64,000 nt of DNA, taken from Sulfitobacter sp. HGT1. GTDB lineage: Bacteria; Pseudomonadota; Alphaproteobacteria; Rhodobacterales; Rhodobacteraceae. How positions within the stretch are numbered: position 1 is the stretch's first letter; every line of letters starts with the position of its first letter. Positions 17,469 through 25,215 of the stretch are shown one piece after another. The notes under the pieces are model-generated. The model was not told where the DNA came from and searched no databases. It worked only from the letters and a program-made list of their open reading frames with translations. The position numbers and the translations under genes were made by a program. Location of the stretch: positions 1-64,000 of the forward strand of contig NZ_BLWI01000003.1 in assembly GCF_013282155.1 (NCBI RefSeq), given 5' to 3'.

Positions 17469-18386
17469 ATGCTGAAATTCATTCTCAAACGTCTGGCGCT
17501 TGGTCTGGCGGTCGCCTTCACCGTGTCGCTTGCCACCTTCCTGATGCTCAACCTTGCTGCTGATCCGGCGTCCATGGTCGCAGGCGAAGATGCCACGCAA
17601 GAGGCCATCGAACAGATCCGTGTGCAGTATGGTTTTGACCGACCGCTGTACGTTCGGTTTTTCGAATGGATTGGGCAATTGGTCACCGGCGATTTCGGTG
17701 ACAGCTACTATTGGAAGCAGCCTGTGTTCGACCTGCTGATCGACCGGGCGCCCGTGACGCTGACCCTTGCCGCAGGCGCGCTGACAGTGACCGTCGTTCT
17801 TGGCCTGACGCTGGGCGTGCTCGCCGCGCTGAAGCCGAACGGCTGGCTTGATCGCTTCGCGCTCAGCTTTGGTACGGCGGCGCAGGCTGTCCCGAACTTC
17901 TGGTTCGGTCTGATCCTGATCATTCTGCTCGGGGTAACCTTCCCGATCTTCCCGGTTTCGGGCGACAGCACCTGGATGCATTTCGTGCTGCCCTGCTTCG
18001 TCCTTGGAACTTCTGCTGTGCCGCAGGTGCTGCGCCTGACGCGAACAGGCATGATCGAGGTGCTGGGATCGGATTATATCCGCACCGCGCGGGCCAAAGG
18101 GTTCCGGCCGCGCCAGATCCTGTTTCGCCACGCGTTGCGCAACGCGCTTTTGCCCATCGTCAGCGTGATCACCATCCAAATCGGTTACAAGCTGGGTGGT
18201 TCGGTCATCACCGAAAGCGTCTTTGCACTCAACGGTCTGGGGAGACTGGCTTACGAGTCGATCCTTGGGGCCGACATCCCGACCGTGCAAATGCTCGTCT
18301 TTTTCTTCGCCCTCGTCTTCATCATCCTGTCGATCCTGGGCGACATCCTGAACGCGTGGCTTGATCCGCGCATGCGCGTGGAGTGA
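17469..18386 (+). CDS. Peptide ABC transporter permease, DppB-like
   Basis: A 305-residue inner-membrane permease. The start ATG 17469 has AGGAG (17456-17460) 8 bases upstream. The order is a first helix at residues 9-30, a periplasmic segment, then about five more helices. The EAA loop that docks the ATPase reads DYIRTARAKGFRPRQILFRHALRNALLP (about residues 200-227 in two parts). It ends four codons before the next permease start. It is the DppB half of the channel, moving substrate inward with ATP from the fused ATPase. Confidence 0.92.
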   Translation: MLKFILKRLALGLAVAFTVSLATFLMLNLAADPASMVAGEDATQEAIEQIRVQYGFDRPLYVRFFEWIGQLVTGDFGDSYYWKQPVFDLLIDRAPVTLTLAAGALTVTVVLGLTLGVLAALKPNGWLDRFALSFGTAAQAVPNFWFGLILIILLGVTFPIFPVSGDSTWMHFVLPCFVLGTSAVPQVLRLTRTGMIEVLGSDYIRTARAKGFRPRQILFRHALRNALLPIVSVITIQIGYKLGGSVITESVFALNGLGRLAYESILGADIPTVQMLVFFFALVFIILSILGDILNAWLDPRMRVE

Positions 18387-18391
18387 AGCCA

Positions 18392-19300
18392 ATGCAGACG
18401 ACCGCCAACGCAGTGGCCGCCATGGCCGACGACATCATCGACCTGACGCCGAAAGAGCGGATGATCCGCAAGGCAAAATCCCATCTCGGATTTCAGTTCG
18501 GTGCTTTCATCGTCATCTCCTTCGCGCTTATCGCGATTTTCGCACCGCTCTTTGCCCCGCACGACCCCTACGTGCAGGACCTCGCCAAGCGGCTTGTGCC
18601 GCCGGTCTGGGCCGAGGGTGGTTCGTGGGAGCACATTCTGGGCACCGACCATCTAGGCCGAGACTATCTGAGCCGACTGATCTATGGCGCACGGGTGTCC
18701 ATGGGTGTGGGCTTTGGTGCAGCGACGTTGGGGTGTATCATCGGTGTCACCATCGGCCTTGTCGCGGGCTATCTGGGCGGGCGTGTCGATCAGGCAGCTT
18801 CGTTCCTGTTGACCTGCCAACTGGCGCTGCCGTCACTGCTGCTCGCTATGGCTCTGGTATTTTTCGTGGGCTCTTCCGTAACGACGCTGATCGTGGTTCT
18901 GGGAGTGTTGCATTGGCAATACTACATGGTCGTCACGCGCACATTGACCCGGCAGATCCGTTCGCTGGAATACGTGTCAGCCGCACGGTCCATCGGCTCC
19001 AATGATCGGCAGGTGCTGTTCTACGAAATCCTGCCGAACCTGTTCAACCAGATCATCGTGGTGTTCTCGCTGGAGATGGCCGTGGTCATCATCCACGAGG
19101 CCTCGCTGTCCTTCCTTGGCGTGGGCGTGCAACCTCCGACCGCGTCCTGGGGCCTGATGATCGCCGAGGCCAAGACCATGATGTATTTCAAACCCTATCT
19201 CGTCGTGATCCCCGGCGCTGCGCTCTTCCTGCTGGTCCTCGCAGTGAACCTGCTGGGCGACGGCATTCGCGACATCACCGCCCCCGAAAGCCGGAACTGA
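18392..19300 (+). CDS. Peptide ABC transporter permease, DppC-like
   Basis: A 302-residue inner-membrane permease and the DppC partner. The ATG 18392 is preceded by GGAGTGA; a GTG nine bases earlier overlaps the previous stop. After a hydrophilic N-terminus come a helix at about 35-58, the family motif GTDHLGRDYLSRLIYGAR (about residues 85-102) and five further helices. The EAA-type coupling loop is SLEYVSAARSIGSNDRQVLF (about 190-209). Co-transcribed with its neighbours. Confidence 0.92.
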   Translation: MQTTANAVAAMADDIIDLTPKERMIRKAKSHLGFQFGAFIVISFALIAIFAPLFAPHDPYVQDLAKRLVPPVWAEGGSWEHILGTDHLGRDYLSRLIYGARVSMGVGFGAATLGCIIGVTIGLVAGYLGGRVDQAASFLLTCQLALPSLLLAMALVFFVGSSVTTLIVVLGVLHWQYYMVVTRTLTRQIRSLEYVSAARSIGSNDRQVLFYEILPNLFNQIIVVFSLEMAVVIIHEASLSFLGVGVQPPTASWGLMIAEAKTMMYFKPYLVVIPGAALFLLVLAVNLLGDGIRDITAPESRN

Positions 19301-19311
19301 GGAGACAGACC

Positions 19312-21324
19312 ATGACAGCCCTTCTGGAAGTCCAAGATATGTCGGTCACGCTCAAGCTGGCCGAAGGCGAAATGACCGCCGTTCAGGACGTGTCCTTTAC
19401 GGTTGATCGAGGCGAAACACTGGGGATCGTCGGCGAAAGTGGATCAGGCAAGTCGGTCTCGTCCATGGCGATCATGGGGCTCTTGCCGCGTGGCACGCGG
19501 ACAGACGCCACCACGTTGCGTTTGGGCGATGTCGACCTGCTAAGCGCGTCCGAAGACGAAATGGCGCGGATGCGGGGCAACAAGATCGCGATGATTTTTC
19601 AGGAGCCGATGACCTCACTCAACCCTGTCTACACAATAGGGCGGCAGATGACCGAGCTGATGCAGTTGCACAAGGGCGTGTCGGGGGCGCAAGCGCGCGC
19701 CAGGGCTGTGGACCTTCTCGAGAAGGTCGGGATCACTGCTGCCGAAAGCCGATTGTCGCAATATCCGCACCAACTGTCGGGCGGCCTGCGTCAACGGGTG
19801 ATGATCGCGATGATGCTGATGAACGATCCCGAGTTGATCATCGCCGATGAACCGACAACGGCGCTGGACGTCACCATTCAGGCGCAAATCCTGAACCTGC
19901 TGAAGGACCTGCAGAAAGAGCTCAACATCGCGCTTATCATCATCAGCCATGACATGGGCGTTGTGGCGCGCGTGTCTGACAAGATCGCGGTGATGTACGC
20001 CGGACAAGTGATCGAGACCGGACCAGTGTCGGATGTGCTGCACGCACCGGTACATCCCTATACGCAAGGATTGCTGGAAAGCATCCCCGTGCCAGGCCAG
20101 ATCGAACCGGGCGGCGCACTGGGGTCGATCCCCGGTCTGGTGCCCTCGCTCAAGACCCGGTTCAAAGGCTGCCGTTTTGCCAATCGCTGCCAGCGCGTGC
20201 ATGACAATTGTCAGCAGGGGCCGGTTGCTCTGCAGGAGGCAGGCAGCGGCCAAGCTTATCGCTGCGTTCTGACGCCTGCGCAGTTGCGCGATGGCACCCC
20301 CAGTCTTTCGGCCCGCGACGCGGGTGATGGAAGCTATGGCAAAGGCATCAATATGGATGCGTCACCTGTGTTGCAGGCCATAGACGCCGGATGCACCTTC
20401 CAGGTCAAACAAGGGATGTTTTCTGCCGCCAAACCTCTGCGCGCGGTGGACAATATTTCGCTCGATCTACGGAAAGGCGAGGTCGTCGCCGTGGTTGGGG
20501 AATCCGGCTGTGGCAAGTCCACTCTGGCGCGGATGTTGCTGGGGCTGCAAGAACCCACGGCGGGCAAGATCATACTCGGGGGACAGGACATCGCGGGGCT
20601 GTCGGATATGGAACGCTCCCGCAAGCTTCAATCGATCTTCCAGGACCCCTATTCCTCGCTGAACCCACGCCGCACGATTGGCGAGATCATCCGCCGTCCC
20701 TTGCATCTGCACGGCGTCGGAAACGTGGCAGAGCAACGCGCCAAGGTCGACACGATCATGGAGCGCGTCGGGCTGCCGCGCAGCTTCTATTACAACTATC
20801 CCAACCAGCTTTCGGGTGGCCAAAGACAACGTGTGGCCATCGCCCGTGCCCTGATCCTCAATCCCGAAATCGTGGTTTGTGACGAACCCACCTCTGCGCT
20901 GGATGTATCTGTTCAGGCACAAATCCTGAACTTGCTTCTGGAACTGCGCGCCGAGATGGGCCTGACCTATCTGCTTATCACCCATGACATGGCAGTGGTC
21001 GAACATATCGCGACCCGTGTTGTGGTGATGTATCTGGGCCGCGTCGTCGAGGTGGCGGACACGCACACGCTGTTCTCGAATCCACGCCACCCCTACACAA
21101 AAGCACTGCTGAAATCCGTGCTGACCCCTGAACCCGGTGCAGGCGTGCCCAGCGTCGATCTGGGCACAGCCTATCCCAACCCGATCAACCCGCCCTCAGG
21201 CTGTACCTTCCACCCGCGCTGCGAATTCGCCTCGGACATCTGCAAGGCAAAAGCGCCCGTGTTGGAAAGCCTCTCAACGACACATCAGAGCGCATGTCAC
21301 ATGCTTGAAGAGGAAATGGCATGA
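19312..21324 (+). CDS. Fused dual ATPase of a peptide ABC transporter (DppD-DppF)
   Basis: A 670-residue protein with two complete ABC ATPase domains in one chain. The first has Walker A GESGSGKS (about 40), signature LSGGLRQRV (about 157) and Walker B LIIADEPT. The second has GESGCGKS (about 397), LSGGQRQRV (about 503) and IVVCDEPT. Each domain ends with the oligopeptide-transport tail, seen as [14 protein letters not shown] and [14 protein letters not shown], whose cysteines can bind an iron-sulfur cluster in this family. Many Rhodobacteraceae fuse DppD and DppF this way. Its stop overlaps the deacylase start (ATGA). Confidence 0.93.
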   Translation: MTALLEVQDMSVTLKLAEGEMTAVQDVSFTVDRGETLGIVGESGSGKSVSSMAIMGLLPRGTRTDATTLRLGDVDLLSASEDEMARMRGNKIAMIFQEPMTSLNPVYTIGRQMTELMQLHKGVSGAQARARAVDLLEKVGITAAESRLSQYPHQLSGGLRQRVMIAMMLMNDPELIIADEPTTALDVTIQAQILNLLKDLQKELNIALIIISHDMGVVARVSDKIAVMYAGQVIETGPVSDVLHAPVHPYTQGLLESIPVPGQIEPGGALGSIPGLVPSLKTRFKGCRFANRCQRVHDNCQQGPVALQEAGSGQAYRCVLTPAQLRDGTPSLSARDAGDGSYGKGINMDASPVLQAIDAGCTFQVKQGMFSAAKPLRAVDNISLDLRKGEVVAVVGESGCGKSTLARMLLGLQEPTAGKIILGGQDIAGLSDMERSRKLQSIFQDPYSSLNPRRTIGEIIRRPLHLHGVGNVAEQRAKVDTIMERVGLPRSFYYNYPNQLSGGQRQRVAIARALILNPEIVVCDEPTSALDVSVQAQILNLLLELRAEMGLTYLLITHDMAVVEHIATRVVVMYLGRVVEVADTHTLFSNPRHPYTKALLKSVLTPEPGAGVPSVDLGTAYPNPINPPSGCTFHPRCEFASDICKAKAPVLESLSTTHQSACHMLEEEMA

Positions 21325-22505
21325 GACCGCTTTCTGCGCCCGTGATCGAGACAACGGTTGATCCGGTCAAACTGACGGCGGACCTCGTGCAGTGTCAAAC
21401 GGTGACGCCGGCCGAAGGTGGCGCTTTGCAACTGCTGGACAAGCTACTCAGCGCGCATGGCTTTGAGTGTCACCGTGTTGACCGGAGGGGCATTCCCAAC
21501 CTCGTGGCGATCTGGGGAGATGGCCGCAATGGGCAGACCTTTGGCTATAGCGGTCACACGGATGTGGTTCCGATCGGGGACCGCGATGATTGGTCTTGTG
21601 ATCCATTCGGTGCCGAAATCCGGGACGGCATGCTCTACGGGCGCGGCGCCACGGATATGAAGTCGAGCGTCGCCGCCTTTTGCGCCGCTGCTATCGAGTT
21701 TGTAGACAGCACGCCTCCTGACGGACGGTTGATCTTGGCGATCACCGGAGCCGAGGAAACCGGCTCGCCCGACGGCACCCGTGCGATTGTCGACTGGATG
21801 GAGGCCAAGGGCCTGCAGGCCGACCACTTCCTTGTCGGTGAGCCCACGAGCGTCAAGAAAATTGGCGACGCCATCAAGATCGGGCGGCGCGGTGCTGTGA
21901 CCGTCTACCTGACGGTAACCGGGGTTCAGGGCCATACAGGTTATCCGGAAAAAGCGGTGAATCCTTTGCCCGCTCTGGTCGATCTTTTGCATGTCTTTGA
22001 GGGCAGCACGCTGGATGAGGGAAGTGAGAACTTTGCTCCGTCCACACTGGCCATCACGACCGTCGATACGGGCAACCCGGCGCGCAACATCATTCCTGGG
22101 GCTTGCAAAGCCACGGTCAATATCCGCTTCAATGACAATTGGACATCAGACGCAGTGCTCGACTGGGTGGCGGAGCGCGTTGCACGGGTCGCCGATGAAC
22201 ACGGCGTCACAATTACGAGTGACCACCATGTGTCGGGCGAGTGTTTCTTTTCTCCGCCGGGTGAATTCTCCCACATGGTCCAGCGGGCGGTGCAGGCAGA
22301 AATTGGGCGCATTCCAGAACTAACGACCACAGGCGGCATCTCGGACGCGCGGCATCTTGTATCCCATTGCCCAGTCGTTGAGGCTGGCTTGACTGGCGAG
22401 ACCATGCATATGGTGGATGAGCGCGTGTCGGTCGCGGAGGTCAACATACTCAAGTCGATCTATTCCCGCATCCTGCGGGATTACTTTGACGGAGGCGCAT
22501 CATGA
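21321..22505 (+). CDS. M20 metallopeptidase, ArgE/DapE-type deacylase
   Basis: A 394-residue cytoplasmic M20-family amidohydrolase. All metal-site motifs are present: SGHTDVVP (His about 78), GRGATDMK (Asp about 111), the catalytic and metal pair in TGAEETGSP (about 143-144), SDARH (about 341) and the C-terminal His in ETMHMVDE (about 369). The family removes acyl groups from amino acids or cuts small peptides. Overlapping start and stop codons tie it to the importer before it and CapA-like gene after it, so it probably processes the imported compound. Exact substrate not deducible. Confidence 0.88.
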   Translation: MRPLSAPVIETTVDPVKLTADLVQCQTVTPAEGGALQLLDKLLSAHGFECHRVDRRGIPNLVAIWGDGRNGQTFGYSGHTDVVPIGDRDDWSCDPFGAEIRDGMLYGRGATDMKSSVAAFCAAAIEFVDSTPPDGRLILAITGAEETGSPDGTRAIVDWMEAKGLQADHFLVGEPTSVKKIGDAIKIGRRGAVTVYLTVTGVQGHTGYPEKAVNPLPALVDLLHVFEGSTLDEGSENFAPSTLAITTVDTGNPARNIIPGACKATVNIRFNDNWTSDAVLDWVAERVARVADEHGVTITSDHHVSGECFFSPPGEFSHMVQRAVQAEIGRIPELTTTGGISDARHLVSHCPVVEAGLTGETMHMVDERVSVAEVNILKSIYSRILRDYFDGGAS

Positions 22506-23797
22506 CCACATTGGCCCTGACCGGAGACAGCATTTTGCAACGCCGTCTCCTCAGCATGACAGATCCCGAGATCAAACCGCTGTTCGATCTGATCCGGGGT
22601 TGCGATGCGGCGTTCACCAACCTCGAAGTCTTGCCCAATGATTTTCACGGCGATCCGGCCTTTGACAGCGGCGGCTCACATTTCGGCGCGCCCTCCTGGG
22701 TGCTGGATGAGTTGATCGAGGCAGGTTTTGGCATGTTCTCCACAGCCACCAACCATACGCTCGACTATTCCATTTCCGGTCTTGAATACGCGCTTGATCA
22801 GCTCGACAGGCGCGGGCTCTGCCATGCCGGTGCTGGCAGGCACCTCGAAGAGGCCCGCCGCGCCGCCTATTTTACCACCCCCAAAGTGACGATTGGTATG
22901 GTGGCTTGCGGATCAACCTTCACCAAAGGGCAAGAAGCCGCGCGCCAGACCCACGCGATGCAGGGACGCCCCGGCCTCAATCCGCTTTGGCCCGATAGCA
23001 CATATGAAGTGACACCTGATCAAATGGCCGTGGTTCAGCAGATGGCCGAAGGCTTGGGGCTAGAGAAATTCCGCCAGTTTCGCATTGGCACAGGCTTTGC
23101 CTTCGAAGCGCCAGATGGGATATTCCCGTTCAACGGCATGAATTTCCGTGTTGGTGAGTGCACTCGACACGTCCGCCATCCCAATCCTAAAGACCTGGCT
23201 GCGATCATTCGTTGGGTCGAAGAAACGAAACTGGCCTCTGACATCGCTATGGTCAGCATCCATGCCCATGAACACGCCAACGAAAAAGATGAACCCGCCG
23301 ATTTCATCGTAGAGTTTGCCCATGCCGTGATTGACGCCGGCGCGGATATCGTCGTTGGCCACGGCCCGCATCTTTTGCGCGGGATGGAACTCTACAAGGG
23401 CAAGCCGATCTTTTACAGCCTCGGCAATTTCATCGGCCAGAACGAAATGGTTCGCCAGCTTCCAGGCGAGTCCTACGATCGCTTTCGCGCCGATGACCAG
23501 CTGACACCCACCAAACTTTACAAGCAACGCACGAAGGATGATCAAAAGGGGTTCCCGTCCGACATTCGCTATTGGCAAACAGTGGTCCCCATCTGCCGCT
23601 TCGAGGGCGACACCCTCGCAGAGGTCACGGTACATCCCGTTTCGCTTGGACTGGGAGAAAAGCGCCATCGCCGAGGACGACCACGGCTTGCAAGCGGACA
23701 AGAGGCCGAGAGCATACTGAAGAGCTACGCGATGCTTTCTGAAAGGTATCAGACCAACGTGAACGTAGAGCCGGACGTTGCCACTGTTTTGATCTGA
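22502..23797 (+). CDS. CapA-family metallophosphoesterase-like protein
   Basis: A 431-residue protein with the CapA (PGA_cap) fold. It has the first metal motif TGDSI near residue 8, TNLEV at about 40, the ATNHTLDYS block (about 82) and late VSIHAHEHANE and GHGPHLLRGME motifs followed by FYSLGNFIGQ. CapA proteins take part in poly-gamma-glutamate capsule export or, in other contexts, hydrolysis of phosphoesters. Unlike capsule CapA there is no N-terminal membrane anchor or signal peptide, so it is probably cytoplasmic. It is coupled by ATGA to the M20 gene. A role in catabolism of a gamma-glutamyl or peptide-like compound is an inference from this operon. Confidence 0.85.
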   Translation: MTTLALTGDSILQRRLLSMTDPEIKPLFDLIRGCDAAFTNLEVLPNDFHGDPAFDSGGSHFGAPSWVLDELIEAGFGMFSTATNHTLDYSISGLEYALDQLDRRGLCHAGAGRHLEEARRAAYFTTPKVTIGMVACGSTFTKGQEAARQTHAMQGRPGLNPLWPDSTYEVTPDQMAVVQQMAEGLGLEKFRQFRIGTGFAFEAPDGIFPFNGMNFRVGECTRHVRHPNPKDLAAIIRWVEETKLASDIAMVSIHAHEHANEKDEPADFIVEFAHAVIDAGADIVVGHGPHLLRGMELYKGKPIFYSLGNFIGQNEMVRQLPGESYDRFRADDQLTPTKLYKQRTKDDQKGFPSDIRYWQTVVPICRFEGDTLAEVTVHPVSLGLGEKRHRRGRPRLASGQEAESILKSYAMLSERYQTNVNVEPDVATVLI

Positions 23798-23859
23798 GGC
23801 CGCAGTGGAAAGAACCAAGTCGGACAACCTTATTCAATCGAACCAAAAGGAGACGAAAA

Positions 23860-24174
23860 ATGAGAAACATCTTTCTAATGGGAGCATCCGCAATTGCGGT
23901 CTTTGGTCTGGCAGGGTGTGTGGACATGACTGACGACGTCGCCCAAGAAACCAGCGCCTTGAGTGCATCAGAACAACAAGCCCGATCTGTCTGTGTCCGT
24001 GACGTTCGTGGCGTGACAGGCAACAATGATGTGGTGGCGCAAAGCTCTGCGTTCTCCGAAGCCGGCACCCAGGTGATCCTGCGGGTTGGGGGCACAGGAA
24101 CATGGAATTGCATCGCATATCGTGACGGAACGACAGCCGGCATTATGTCTGTGGCGAACGAGGGAACCTTGTAG
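23860..24174 (+). CDS. Small lipoprotein sharing a domain with the next gene
   Basis: A 104-residue lipoprotein. A signal sequence ends in the lipobox LAGC (Cys about 21). AAAAGGAG gives a strong ribosome site. The C-terminal 65 residues (from EQQARSVCVRDV to TAGIMS) closely match the C-terminal end of the next protein: both contain SSAFSEAGT, two cysteines and a WxCIAYxDGxT motif. The spaced cysteines suggest a disulfide in the periplasm. The family is unknown to me. The gene is 62 bases after the CapA-like gene and could be co-transcribed or start its own unit. Confidence 0.75.
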   Translation: MRNIFLMGASAIAVFGLAGCVDMTDDVAQETSALSASEQQARSVCVRDVRGVTGNNDVVAQSSAFSEAGTQVILRVGGTGTWNCIAYRDGTTAGIMSVANEGTL

Positions 24175-24257
24175 GGGCCAATCCTGACTGACACGGAATG
24201 GTTGAAACGATAGACGGCTATGTTCCAAGAAAAATTGCCCTATCAGGAGGAGATGAA

Positions 24258-25133
24258 ATGAAAAAATTTCAGTTTCTTGTGTGCGTCGTGACTCTTGCGT
24301 GGGGTCACATGGCCCTTGCTCAGGAGGCGGTTGTGAAAAGGGTTCAATTCCCAGCCGGACAAAGCGGCACCTCCATCAGTGAAAATCTGACAGGGTATCA
24401 GTCTGTCGAGTATCTGCTCGGCGCCCGTGCCGGACAGAGTATGGTTGTCGAATTGGCTGCGTCTAACCCCTCGACCTATTTCAACATCTTTGCTCCAGGG
24501 GATCGACCCGGGGAAAGCGCGGCGATGTATGTCGCGGCAACGAATGGGCTGCGCTACGACGGTGTTCTGCCGAGCGATGGCGACTACCGGATACAGGTCT
24601 TTATCAATCGCAATGCCGCCCGCCGGAACGAGAGCACAAAATACACGCTAAACGTCAGCATCGGAGGCAACGCACCACAGCAGGATTACGCTGACGGATT
24701 GTCTGGTGGGCCTGACTTCTGGGAAGTCGTCGGAGTGTCGCAAAGCCTCAACGTCCGCGCAGCGCCCTCCACCAGCGCCCCCGTGCGGATTGGTCTGTTG
24801 AAGGGCACGGTCGTTCGCAACTTGGGATGTCGCCGCAATGAGGGACGTGTTTGGTGCCAGGTCAGCCAGCTTGGTGGTGGTGTGACGGGCTGGACAGCAA
24901 GCCAGTATCTGCGCGAGGCAACGGCGCCAACGGCGACCGTATCACCTGCTGAGCAGGCCTGTCTGAGGGCTGTAACTGTCGAGACAAATAATCCCGATGT
25001 CGTTCTGCTCAGCTCCGCCTTTTCCGAGGCTGGCACGGAAGTCATGGTGGGGGTTGGCGCGCAGCGCGCGCCTTGGCAGTGCATCGCCTATAGCGACGGC
25101 TCGACGACGCGGCCCATGTCGATGCAAAACTGA
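24258..25133 (+). CDS. Exported SH3-domain protein
   Basis: A 291-residue periplasmic protein. The ATG 24258 has AGGAGG eight bases upstream and begins a Sec signal peptide ending HMALA. Domains in order: a beta-rich region (about 25-145) that resembles the pre-peptidase C-terminal or inhibitor-like domain, with GARAGQSMVVEL and SNPSTYFNIFAPG; a bacterial SH3 domain (about 160-225; VGVSQSLNVRAAPSTSAPV, then GLLKGTVVRNLGC); and the same 65-residue cysteine domain as the preceding lipoprotein (SSAFSEAGT, CIAYSDGST). SH3b domains usually bind peptidoglycan or peptides. Confidence 0.8.
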   Translation: MKKFQFLVCVVTLAWGHMALAQEAVVKRVQFPAGQSGTSISENLTGYQSVEYLLGARAGQSMVVELAASNPSTYFNIFAPGDRPGESAAMYVAATNGLRYDGVLPSDGDYRIQVFINRNAARRNESTKYTLNVSIGGNAPQQDYADGLSGGPDFWEVVGVSQSLNVRAAPSTSAPVRIGLLKGTVVRNLGCRRNEGRVWCQVSQLGGGVTGWTASQYLREATAPTATVSPAEQACLRAVTVETNNPDVVLLSSAFSEAGTEVMVGVGAQRAPWQCIAYSDGSTTRPMSMQN

Positions 25134-25148
25134 AGCACGCAAGGAATT

Positions 25149-25181
25149 GTGGCCTGGCGCGCCGTATTGCGCGTTGGCCAC
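25149..25181 (+). terminator. Stem-loop after the SH3-domain gene
   Basis: A hairpin with outer stem GTGGCC (25149-25154) / GGCCAC (25176-25181) and an inner GCGC-rich stem. There is no U-tract, so termination is uncertain; it may only mark the end of the transcript. Confidence 0.4.
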
Positions 25182-25215
25182 GCCCCAAATCAAGCGCCAA
25201 ACATAAGGACAGCGA

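Noticed and set aside
16482-18392. A 636-codon open frame on the minus strand
   Set aside because: It lies antisense to the binding-protein and permease genes, has a His/Arg/Gln-rich composition with no motif, and is explained by the codon bias of the genes on the other strand.
22502-23797. Capsule (poly-gamma-glutamate) synthesis locus
   Set aside because: No CapB or CapC partner is present and the CapA-like protein lacks a membrane anchor; it sits in an import and hydrolysis operon.
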